9,624 nt of DNA from positions 1 through 9,624 of the forward strand of contig SKVA01000369.1 in the NCBI GenBank assembly GCA_007129695.1, in the 5' to 3' direction. Shown in pieces: positions 1 through 6,838 of the stretch; position 1 is the stretch's first letter; every line of letters starts with the position of its first letter. The position numbers and the translations under genes were made by a program. Origin of the DNA: Spirochaetaceae bacterium. GTDB lineage: Bacteria > Spirochaetota > Spirochaetia > DSM-27196 > SLST01. The notes under the pieces are model-generated. The model was not told the DNA's origin. It worked only from the letters and a program-made list of their open reading frames with translations, and did not search any database.

Positions 1-722
1 AGATCCTGCGCTACGCCGCCGAGCTCCGGAAGGATGGCGCGATCACGTGGCTACGTCCCGACAGCAAGAGCCAGGTCACCGTCGCGTACCAGAACGGCAA
101 GCCCGCGCACATCGACGCGGTCGTCGTCAGCCACCAGCACGACGACAACGTCGGTTACGATGAGATCAAGTCAACCGTGATCGAAAAGATCGTCAAGCCG
201 GTGATCGGCCCGACCGGACTCCTCTCCGACAAGACGCAGTACTACGTGAATCCGACCGGCCGCTTCGTCATCGGCGGACCGCACGGCGACGCCGGGCTCA
301 CCGGCCGGAAGATCATCGTCGACACGTACGGTGGGATGGGCCGGCACGGAGGCGGCGCGTTCAGCGGCAAGGATCCGTCGAAGGTCGACCGCAGCGCCGC
401 GTACATGGCGCGCTACGTCGCGAAGAACGTCGTCGCGGCGGGCCTGGCGAAGCGGTGCGAAATCGAGCTCGCGTACGCGATCGGCGTACCGTTTCCGATC
501 AGCGTCACCGTCGATACGTTTGGCAGCGGCACCGCGCCGGAGGACAAGATCTCAGCCGCGATTCAGAAGGTCTTCGATCTGAGCCCCGCCGGCATTATAA
601 GGACGCTCGACCTCAAGCGTCCGATCTACCAGAACACGACGAACTACGGGCACTTCGGCCGCGAAGGCTTTCCGTGGGAGACGACCGACAAGGTGGCCGC
701 GCTCCAGAAGGAGATCGGGTAG
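1..722 (+). CDS. metK: S-adenosylmethionine synthetase, C-terminal part (5' end outside window)
   Basis: Methionine adenosyltransferase makes SAM from methionine and ATP, releasing phosphate and pyrophosphate; it is cytoplasmic and works as an oligomer. The reading frame is open from base 3 to the TAG at 720-722, giving about 239 residues of a family usually near 385-400 long, so roughly the first 150 residues lie upstream. Family hallmarks are clear: LRPDSKSQVT near the left edge, NPTGRFVIGGPHGDAGLTGR, the glycine-rich loop GGMGRHGGGAFSGKDPSKVD (about residues 110-130 of this fragment), and near the C terminus YGHFGREGFPWE. All match the E. coli MetK C-terminal half closely. It is the first visible gene of the plus-strand cluster, and cysQ begins 13 bases after its stop. 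The promoter and any SAM-responsive leader would lie outside the window. Confidence 0.97.
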   Translation, partial: ILRYAAELRKDGAITWLRPDSKSQVTVAYQNGKPAHIDAVVVSHQHDDNVGYDEIKSTVIEKIVKPVIGPTGLLSDKTQYYVNPTGRFVIGGPHGDAGLTGRKIIVDTYGGMGRHGGGAFSGKDPSKVDRSAAYMARYVAKNVVAAGLAKRCEIELAYAIGVPFPISVTVDTFGSGTAPEDKISAAIQKVFDLSPAGIIRTLDLKRPIYQNTTNYGHFGREGFPWETTDKVAALQKEIG

Positions 723-735
723 GGCGCGCCGCGTT

Positions 736-1620
736 ATGCGACCGATGCAGAGCGTCCACGCGATCGAGGAACTCCTCCCGTCGCTGGTGCGGATAGCGAT
801 CGACGCGGGTGGAGTCATCCGCGAGGTGTACGACAGCGACGACTTCCAGACCGAGCGCAAGGCGGACAACTCGCCGCTCACGCTCGCAGATACTCGCGCG
901 CACCGCGTGATCGACTCGGGCCTGTGCGCGCTGACCCCCGACCTGCCGGTCCTCAGCGAAGAGGGGCGACTGGCGCCCTACGCGGAGCGGCGCGACTGGC
1001 ACGAGTTCTGGATGGTCGACCCACTGGACGGCACGAAGGAGTTCATCCGGCGCACCGACGAGTTCACGGTCAACATCGCGCTGATCCAGCACGCCGAGCC
1101 GGTCTGCGGCGTCGTCTACGCGCCGATCCCCCGGATCGTCTGGGCCGGCATCGTCGGTGTGGGCGCGTGGAAGATGGCGGTGGGTGATGCCGCCCGCTAC
1201 GACGTCGCAGCGGCCGGTACTCCGATCCGCGTTGCGTCGCGCGACGACAGTTCGATTCGCGTGGTCGCGAGCCGGACGCACATGAACGCAGAGACGCGGG
1301 AGTTCATCGACCGAATCCAGGACGACTTCGATACGGTCGACCTGCTGAACGCGGGCAGCTCGCTCAAGCTCTGCCTGGTCGCGGAAGGCAAGGCCGATAT
1401 CTACCCGCGGCACGCGCCGACGAGCGAGTGGGACACCGCGGCCGGTCACGCGGTGATCCGCGCCGCCGGCGGTGAGATCTATCAGGCGGGGCCGGATGCC
1501 GAGTTCGTAGAATCCGCCTTGGGCGGGGGTGAACCAACCGTCGTGGGCGGGTCGCCCGCGCCGCTTCGGTACAACAAAGAGAACCTGCTCAATCCCTGGT
1601 TCGTAGTCCGCGCGTGGTAG
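736..1620 (+). CDS. cysQ: 3'(2'),5'-bisphosphate nucleotidase (PAP phosphatase, CysQ type)
   Basis: A 294-residue member of the inositol-monophosphatase-like, Mg2+-dependent, Li+-sensitive phosphatases. CysQ converts 3'-phosphoadenosine 5'-phosphate (PAP, left over when PAPS is used) to AMP and phosphate. Metal-site motifs are intact: SEEG with E75-E76, D95-P-L-D-G-T (residues 95-100) followed by KEFIRRTDEFTVNIALI, and WDTAAG at 232-237 preceded by SSLKLCLVAEGKADIYPR. This motif set is specific for CysQ rather than for general inositol phosphatases. Start: ATG at 736 with a weak AGGG at 721-724; a second ATG at 745 would remove three residues and cannot be excluded. The gene sits 13 bases after metK and 17 bases before the kinase gene. 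It lies upstream of the PAPS-forming genes cysD and cysNC, which fits removal of their product's by-product. The C-terminal ~40 residues are less conserved. Confidence 0.93.
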   Translation: MRPMQSVHAIEELLPSLVRIAIDAGGVIREVYDSDDFQTERKADNSPLTLADTRAHRVIDSGLCALTPDLPVLSEEGRLAPYAERRDWHEFWMVDPLDGTKEFIRRTDEFTVNIALIQHAEPVCGVVYAPIPRIVWAGIVGVGAWKMAVGDAARYDVAAAGTPIRVASRDDSSIRVVASRTHMNAETREFIDRIQDDFDTVDLLNAGSSLKLCLVAEGKADIYPRHAPTSEWDTAAGHAVIRAAGGEIYQAGPDAEFVESALGGGEPTVVGGSPAPLRYNKENLLNPWFVVRAW

Positions 1621-1637
1621 CGGCGACAGGAGCGCTC

Positions 1638-2621
1638 ATGGTATACGGAATCGGAAACCCGCTCATCGACGTCGTGATCCGCGTCGACGACGACGACCTT
1701 GCCCGGCTTGGACTGGACAAGGGTATCATGCATCTGGTCGATGAGGCGCGACAGGCCCAGATACTGGAGACGCTCTCGGGTCGCGAGCGGACTCTGCGGC
1801 CCGGCGGGTCGGCGCCGAACACGCTGCTGGCGCTCGCCGGGCTGGGCGTGGAGGCGGTGATCTCCGGAAAGATCGGCAACGACGACTTCGGCAGGTCGTA
1901 CAACGATCAGGTCGCCGAGTACGGGATCACGTCGCGGCTGGTCATGGGCGACGGGGTGACGGGGTCGAGCGTGATCCTGGTGACGCCCGACGGCGAGCGC
2001 ACGATGAACACGCATCTGGGAATGTGCCAGCGTTTCACGCGCGCCGATCTGGATGAGTCGCTTCTGGAGCGCGCCGACTTCCTCTACTTCACCGGCTACA
2101 TGTGGGACACGGAGGCACAGAAGGACGCGATCCTCCGCGCGATGGAGGTCTGCTTGGCGACCGGAGCGCAGGTCGTCTTCGACGTCGCCGATCCTTTCGC
2201 GGTCGAGCGATACCGCGACGACTTCCTGAACTTGATCGAGCACCGGGTCGACGTCGTGTTCGCGAATCGGCGCGAGGCGCAGATCCTCTACGGCTGCGCC
2301 GACGGCCATTCGCCCTGCGAGTCTGCTGCGTTGCTCGGTCGCCACGTCCGCATCGCGGTGTTGAAGGCCGGGAAGGACGGAAGCTACACCGCGCACGATG
2401 GTGTGGTCGACCACACCCCCGGCCGTCCGCTCCCGGTTATCGACACGACCGGCGCGGGCGACATGTTTGCGGCGGGCTTTCTGGCGGGACTTGCGACCAA
2501 CCGGTCACCGGCCGAGTGCGCGCGGATGGCGGGACTCCTGGCCGAAGAGGTCATCGGACAGATCGGCGCGCAGTTCCCGGTGGCGCGGATCCGCGTGCTC
2601 GAGACCGAGCTGTTCAGCTGA
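1638..2621 (+). CDS. PfkB-family kinase, adenosine-kinase-like
   Basis: A 327-residue ribokinase/PfkB-fold kinase. The N terminus (YGIGNPLIDVVIRVDDDDL, then KGIMHLVDE) and the stretch TPDGERTMNTHLG resemble the bacterial adenosine-kinase-like branch rather than fructokinases or ribokinases. PfkB signature 1 is seen as GGSAPNTLLALAGLG (GGSAPN at residues 56-61). Signature 2 is DTTGAGDMFAAGF (residues 269-281), with the anion-hole GAGD and the catalytic base D275. An adenosine kinase would convert adenosine plus ATP to AMP and ADP, recycling adenosine from the SAM/SAH cycle; the substrate is inferred, not proven. Start: ATG 1638 has a strong AGGAG at 1628-1632, five bases upstream. An in-frame GTG at 1614 overlaps the cysQ stop but has no better support. 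It is followed by cysD after only two bases. Other sugar or nucleoside substrates remain possible. Confidence 0.88.
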   Translation: MVYGIGNPLIDVVIRVDDDDLARLGLDKGIMHLVDEARQAQILETLSGRERTLRPGGSAPNTLLALAGLGVEAVISGKIGNDDFGRSYNDQVAEYGITSRLVMGDGVTGSSVILVTPDGERTMNTHLGMCQRFTRADLDESLLERADFLYFTGYMWDTEAQKDAILRAMEVCLATGAQVVFDVADPFAVERYRDDFLNLIEHRVDVVFANRREAQILYGCADGHSPCESAALLGRHVRIAVLKAGKDGSYTAHDGVVDHTPGRPLPVIDTTGAGDMFAAGFLAGLATNRSPAECARMAGLLAEEVIGQIGAQFPVARIRVLETELFS

Positions 2622-2623
2622 CC

Positions 2624-3550
2624 GTGTCGTACCGCCTTTCGCACCTGGACGAACTTGAAGCCGAAGCGATCTACGTGATCCGCGAAGCGTACGCACAGCT
2701 CGAACGACCGGTGCTCCTGTTCAGCGGTGGCAAGGACTCGATCGTGCTGGCGACGCTCGCCGCGCGCGCCTTTCATCCGGGGCCGGTTCCCTTTCCGTTC
2801 CTTCACATCGACACCGGCCACAACTTCGAAGAGACGATCGCGTTCCGTGATCGCTTCTGCGGTTCAGGCGCGCTTGGGGTGAGGCTGATCGTCCGTACGG
2901 TAGAGGCGAGCATCGCCGACGGTCGCGTTCGCGAGCCGGCGGGCAGCGCGCGCCACCCCGGCCCCGGGTCGCGTAACGCGCTCCAGACGGTGACGCTCCT
3001 GGACGCGATCCGCGAGTTTCGCTTCGACGGGGCGCTCGGCGGTGCGCGTCGTGACGAGGAGAAGGCGCGAGCAAAGGAGCGTTTCTTCAGCTTCCGCGAC
3101 TCGCACGGACAGTGGGACCCGCGAAATCAGCGACCGGAGCTCTGGATGACGTTCAACGCGCAGAAGAGTCCCGGCGAGCATATCCGCGTCTTCCCGCTCT
3201 CCAACTGGACCGAGCTGGACATCTGGCGCTACATCGAGCGCGAGCAGATCGAGCTGCCGCGTCTCTACTTCAGCCACCGGCGGAAGACCATCGTCCGCGA
3301 CGGCGTGATCCTGGCGGTGTGCGATGCGGTTGTACCTGCTCCCGGTGAGCAGGTCGTGGAGAGGTCGGTGCGCTTCCGTACGATCGGTGACACGACGTGT
3401 ACCGGTGCGACCGACAGCGACGGCATCGCTACCGTTGCGGACATCGTCGGCGAACTGCGCACGACGCGGTCGTCCGAGCGTGGCGCGCGCGTCGATGACC
3501 GCACCAGCGACGCGTCGATGGAAGAGCGCAAGCGTCAGGGGTATTTCTGA
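2624..3550 (+). CDS. cysD: Sulfate adenylyltransferase subunit 2 (ATP sulfurylase small subunit)
   Basis: CysD is the catalytic subunit of the CysDN ATP sulfurylase: sulfate plus ATP gives adenosine 5'-phosphosulfate (APS) and pyrophosphate, driven by GTP hydrolysis on CysN. The 308-residue product (E. coli 302) aligns from end to end. Seen are the PP-loop SGGKDS (residues 34-39), FPFLHIDTGHNFEET, GGARRDEEKARAKER (from about 139), WDPRNQRPELW, IRVFPLSNWTELDIWRYIE, and the family C terminus ending KKRQGYF-like (ERKRQGYF). The reading frame is open far upstream into the kinase gene, but homology begins at SYRLSHLDELEAEAIY. I therefore take GTG 2624, two bases after the upstream stop. No clear Shine-Dalgarno precedes it, so translation probably depends on coupling to the kinase gene. 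A CTG at 2618 is an unlikely alternative. The next gene follows after two bases. Confidence 0.96.
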   Translation: MSYRLSHLDELEAEAIYVIREAYAQLERPVLLFSGGKDSIVLATLAARAFHPGPVPFPFLHIDTGHNFEETIAFRDRFCGSGALGVRLIVRTVEASIADGRVREPAGSARHPGPGSRNALQTVTLLDAIREFRFDGALGGARRDEEKARAKERFFSFRDSHGQWDPRNQRPELWMTFNAQKSPGEHIRVFPLSNWTELDIWRYIEREQIELPRLYFSHRRKTIVRDGVILAVCDAVVPAPGEQVVERSVRFRTIGDTTCTGATDSDGIATVADIVGELRTTRSSERGARVDDRTSDASMEERKRQGYF

Positions 3551-3552
3551 AT

Positions 3553-5490
3553 ATGGCGCAGGCGACCGACCCACGCGAACTGTTGCGGTTCACGACCGCC
3601 GGGAGCGTCGACGACGGTAAGAGCACGCTGATCGGGCGACTGCTCCTTGACAGCCACGCCGTGCACGACGACCAGATGGACGGGCTGCGCCGCGCCGCGA
3701 CGCTGCGCGGTGAGACCGAAATGGATCTGGCGCTGATCACCGACGGGCTGAAGGCCGAGCGAGAGCAGCGCATCACGATCGACGTCGCGTACCGATACTT
3801 CTCCACGGCCCGGCGCAGCTTCATCATCGCCGATACACCCGGGCACGAGCAGTACACGCGCAACATGGTCACCGGCGCATCGACCGCCGACCTGGCGATC
3901 ATCCTGGTCGACGCCAGGAGCGGTGTCCTTCCGCAGAGTCGTCGGCACGGGCTGATCGCGTCGCTTCTGGGCATCCAGCACCTGGTGGTCGCGGTAAACA
4001 AGATGGACCTGGTCGCCTTCGCACAGGACGCGTTCGATGCGGTCGTGGTCGAGTACACCGAGTTCTCCAGCAGGCTCGACATCCACGACGTGACGTTCAT
4101 ACCGGTATCGGCGCTCCACGGCGACAACGTCGTTGCGCGCAGCGATCGCACGCCGTGGTACGACGGTCCGAGCATTCTCCACCATCTGGAGACCGTCACG
4201 ATCAGCGCCGACCGGAACCTGGTCGACTTCCGCTTCCCGGTGCAGACGGTGATCCGCCCTCATCAGGACTTCCGCGGGCTGGCCGGGACGGTGATTTCCG
4301 GAACCATCGGACCGGGGGAAGCGGTCGTTGCGCTTCCGTCGGGCATCGAGACTCGCGTGAAGCGGGTATCGACGCACGCGGGCGTGCTCGACGAGGGGGT
4401 TGCCGGGCAGGCGGTCGTGATCGAGATGGACGATCAGATCGACGTCGGTCGGGGCGACATGATCGTCCGTACGCACAACGTCCCCACGGTCGCGCGTCGA
4501 CTGGAGGCGATGCTCTGCTGGATGGACGACGAGCGCCCGCTGTCGACATCGACCGGCTACATCCTTCAGCACGGAACCCGGACGGTCCGCGCGCATGTCA
4601 CCGATGTGCTCTACCGGATCGACGTGGAGACGCTCCATCGTGTCTTGGTGGACACACTGCGGTTGAACGAGATCGGCCGAGCAGCGATCACACTGAGCGC
4701 GCCGATCTTCTACGACGCGTACCACGACAACCGCGCGAACGGCGGCTTCGTGCTGATAGATCCCGCGTCGCACCGTACGGTTGCGGCCGGAATGCTCCGC
4801 CACGCGTCGGCCGACACCGTCGCAGACGGTGCGGGTGCGCCGCTTGACGTCGCAGTCGCCGATGGCCGGACTTCGGCGCGTCGCGGCGGGCGTCCAGGGG
4901 CGGTGTCGCCGAACGTCGTCTGGGAGCCGGGCGTCGTCGACCGTGCCGCGCGGGAGGCGCGTAACGCGCACGCGGCCGCGGTGATCTGGTTCACCGGGTT
5001 GTCGGGCAGCGGCAAATCGACGCTCGCGCGCGGGATCGAATCGCAGCTGTTTGACGAGGACCGACAGGTAGTCCGGCTGGACGGCGACAACGTGCGCCAC
5101 GGGCTGTGCGGAGACCTGGGCTTTTCGGAGGCAGACCGCGAAGAGAATATCCGCCGCGTCGCCGAGGTCGCGAAGCTCTTCTTCGAAGCGGGCCAGATCG
5201 TGCTGTGCAGCTTCATCTCACCGTACGCGCGCGATCGCGCGTTCGCGCGGTCGCTGATTCCGGCGGATCGCTTCATAGAGGTCCATGTCCGCTGCGACGT
5301 CGAAGAGTGCTCACGCCGGGACCCGAAGGGGCTATACGCGCGAGCGCGCGCCGGCGAGCTGTCGGGGCTCACCGGCGTCGACGCCCCGTACGAGGAGCCG
5401 GTCGCGCCGGATCTGGTCGTCGACACCGCGCTCACGTCGGTGGTCGACTGCCTGGCGGCGATCCGGACGGCGATCGACCGGGTGGGGTGA
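3553..5490 (+). CDS. cysNC: Bifunctional sulfate adenylyltransferase GTPase subunit / APS kinase (CysN-CysC fusion)
   Basis: A 645-residue two-domain enzyme. Residues ~10-430 are the CysN translational-GTPase-like subunit, with G1 GSVDDGKST (17-25), G3 DTPGHEQ (94-100) and G4 NKMD (149-152), then two beta-barrel-type domains. It powers APS formation by CysD. A linker of about 40-50 residues rich in Ala, Gly and Arg follows. The CysC domain (~475-645) phosphorylates APS to PAPS. It has the Walker A GLSGSGKST (482-490), DGDNVRHGLCGDLGFSEADR, the FISPY segment carrying the serine of the APS kinase active site, and DPKGLYARARAGE with GLTGVDAPYEEP. Both domains look catalytically complete. Fused CysNC proteins are known in several bacterial groups. 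ATG 3553 is two bases after the cysD stop, with AGGGG at 3537-3541 as a plausible, slightly distant ribosome site. The MFS gene starts six bases after its stop. Confidence 0.96.
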   Translation: MAQATDPRELLRFTTAGSVDDGKSTLIGRLLLDSHAVHDDQMDGLRRAATLRGETEMDLALITDGLKAEREQRITIDVAYRYFSTARRSFIIADTPGHEQYTRNMVTGASTADLAIILVDARSGVLPQSRRHGLIASLLGIQHLVVAVNKMDLVAFAQDAFDAVVVEYTEFSSRLDIHDVTFIPVSALHGDNVVARSDRTPWYDGPSILHHLETVTISADRNLVDFRFPVQTVIRPHQDFRGLAGTVISGTIGPGEAVVALPSGIETRVKRVSTHAGVLDEGVAGQAVVIEMDDQIDVGRGDMIVRTHNVPTVARRLEAMLCWMDDERPLSTSTGYILQHGTRTVRAHVTDVLYRIDVETLHRVLVDTLRLNEIGRAAITLSAPIFYDAYHDNRANGGFVLIDPASHRTVAAGMLRHASADTVADGAGAPLDVAVADGRTSARRGGRPGAVSPNVVWEPGVVDRAAREARNAHAAAVIWFTGLSGSGKSTLARGIESQLFDEDRQVVRLDGDNVRHGLCGDLGFSEADREENIRRVAEVAKLFFEAGQIVLCSFISPYARDRAFARSLIPADRFIEVHVRCDVEECSRRDPKGLYARARAGELSGLTGVDAPYEEPVAPDLVVDTALTSVVDCLAAIRTAIDRVG

Positions 5491-5496
5491 GCCCCG

Positions 5497-6828
5497 ATGT
5501 CCACGCTCTTCACTCCACAGCAGATCGTCGACGGACGGCGACGGTTTCACATCTTCATGAGCTTCAACGTGCTCGCGTTCTCTATCCTGACGGGGAATGT
5601 GATTTCGGTGTTCGCGCTCGAGCTGGGCGTCAACAACGCGTACATCGGGCTCCTACAGTCGTTCATGCACCTGTCGATGGTCTTCCTGATCGTCGGGCGC
5701 GTGATCATGCAGCGTGTATCGTACGTGCGCGTCTTCGCGGTCGGATGGCTGATCCGGTACGCCTTCGCGTCGTTGCTGCTGCTGATCCCGTTTGTACTCG
5801 GGCGCGACGACGCAGTGGCGGTTGCCGGCGTGATCATTCTGGTCGCGATGGGCGGGTTCCACGTGTTCCGCGGCATCGGCGTTGCCGGGCAGGTGCCGAT
5901 CATCGGAGGACTAGCGTCCGGATCCGACCGCGGCCGCTTCCTGTCGGTCAACAGCGTGCTCGCGAACGGCATCGCTCTGGTCGGCGGGCTCGTGATCGCG
6001 CTGCTTCTGGGTCGCGATGCGCCTCTTCTTCGGTTCATCTACTTCTTCGCGTTCGCGATCGTCTGCGGGTACGTAAGCGTGTTCCAGGTGTGGAAGCTGC
6101 CCGAGCCGCGCCGGAGCGCGGAGTCGACGTTCGGATCGTTCCTGTCGGATATCCGGTCTGTCGCATCGGACGTGCGACTCCGTCGATTCCTCATCTATCT
6201 GGTCTTTTTCGCGCTCGCGATGAGCGTCTCCGCCGCGTTCCTGGTCGTGATCTCCAAGCGCGTGTTCGGGCTTCCCGACAACTTCACGATCCTTCTGGTC
6301 GCGATCGGCAACCTCGGCGCGGTCGTGTCGGGGCTGCTGAATCGACGCGTGATCGACCGGCTCGGTCCCAAGCCGCTCGTTGTCTTCTACCAACTCACAG
6401 CGCTCATCGTCACGCTCTTCATCGTCGTGGTCGTGACACGGGCGACCGGAGCCGGCCGTGCTATCATGGTGGTCGCGTTCTTCGTCTCCGCGGCGTCGCA
6501 GAGCGGCCTCTTCGTCGCCGGACAGGCGTACTACTTCAGCCTCTACGCCGAGCAGAAGCACGCCAACCTGGGCCTGCTCTATTCCCTCGTGAACGGAGTC
6601 GTCGGTACGATCGCGTCGTACAGTGGCGGGGTACTTCTGGACGCGTTTGAGGCGCGTTTTGCGCTGCCCGACGCTATCCGCCGGCTATTCCTGATCCTGG
6701 CGGCGGTGACGGCGATCGCGCTGTTCCTGGCGTGGTCGCTGCCGCTGGAAGGCCAGCGTCAGTCGCGCGTGCGTCGTCGCCTGCGCGCGCTCCAGATCGT
6801 GCTGCGACGAGGCGCGCGGCGCGAGTGA
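5497..6828 (+). CDS. Major facilitator superfamily (MFS) transporter, substrate unknown
   Basis: A 443-residue inner-membrane protein with about 12 hydrophobic segments by eye. They are near residues 18-42, 47-69, 74-97, 102-124, 150-170, 177-197, 228-250, 260-284, 291-315, 322-348, 360-386 and 397-416. A cytoplasmic-type loop SGSDRGRFLSVNS (about 140-152) resembles loops in other MFS proteins. The C-terminal tail, about 25 residues, is strongly basic, as expected for a cytoplasmic end. ATG 5497 lies six bases after the cysNC stop, with a G-rich GGGGTGAG region upstream that can serve as ribosome site, so it is probably co-transcribed with the sulfur genes. No sequence motif I can see fixes a substrate; it does not look like a SulP or CysTWA sulfate importer. 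The linkage to PAPS and SAM synthesis only hints at sulfur- or nucleoside-related cargo. It is convergent with the ROK gene. Confidence 0.85.
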   Translation: MSTLFTPQQIVDGRRRFHIFMSFNVLAFSILTGNVISVFALELGVNNAYIGLLQSFMHLSMVFLIVGRVIMQRVSYVRVFAVGWLIRYAFASLLLLIPFVLGRDDAVAVAGVIILVAMGGFHVFRGIGVAGQVPIIGGLASGSDRGRFLSVNSVLANGIALVGGLVIALLLGRDAPLLRFIYFFAFAIVCGYVSVFQVWKLPEPRRSAESTFGSFLSDIRSVASDVRLRRFLIYLVFFALAMSVSAAFLVVISKRVFGLPDNFTILLVAIGNLGAVVSGLLNRRVIDRLGPKPLVVFYQLTALIVTLFIVVVVTRATGAGRAIMVVAFFVSAASQSGLFVAGQAYYFSLYAEQKHANLGLLYSLVNGVVGTIASYSGGVLLDAFEARFALPDAIRRLFLILAAVTAIALFLAWSLPLEGQRQSRVRRRLRALQIVLRRGARRE

Positions 6829-6838
6829 TCGGCCCCGG

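Noticed and set aside
613..1449. Long minus-strand open frame opposite cysQ (and similar ones opposite the kinase and cysNC, e.g. 1482-2414 and 3535-5100)
   Set aside because: They are antisense shadows of clearly homologous genes. GC-rich codon use with G/C third positions leaves the opposite strand free of stops, and the translations are Arg/Asp/His-rich with no recognisable domain.
2608..2619. AGCTG-TT-CAGCT inverted repeat before cysD
   Set aside because: The loop of two bases is too tight and the usable stem is about four pairs. It lies in coding sequence and is not followed by a U tract, so it is neither a terminator nor a likely regulatory hairpin.
2102..2623. Upstream extension of the cysD frame into the kinase gene
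   Set aside because: CysD homology starts only at about 2624. The upstream stretch is an Arg-rich shadow of the PfkB gene, not a fused domain.
5106..6650. 514-codon plus-strand open frame across the cysNC/MFS junction
   Set aside because: It overlaps both the APS kinase domain and the MFS gene in another frame. The translation is extremely Arg-rich with no family features, as expected for a frame shadow.
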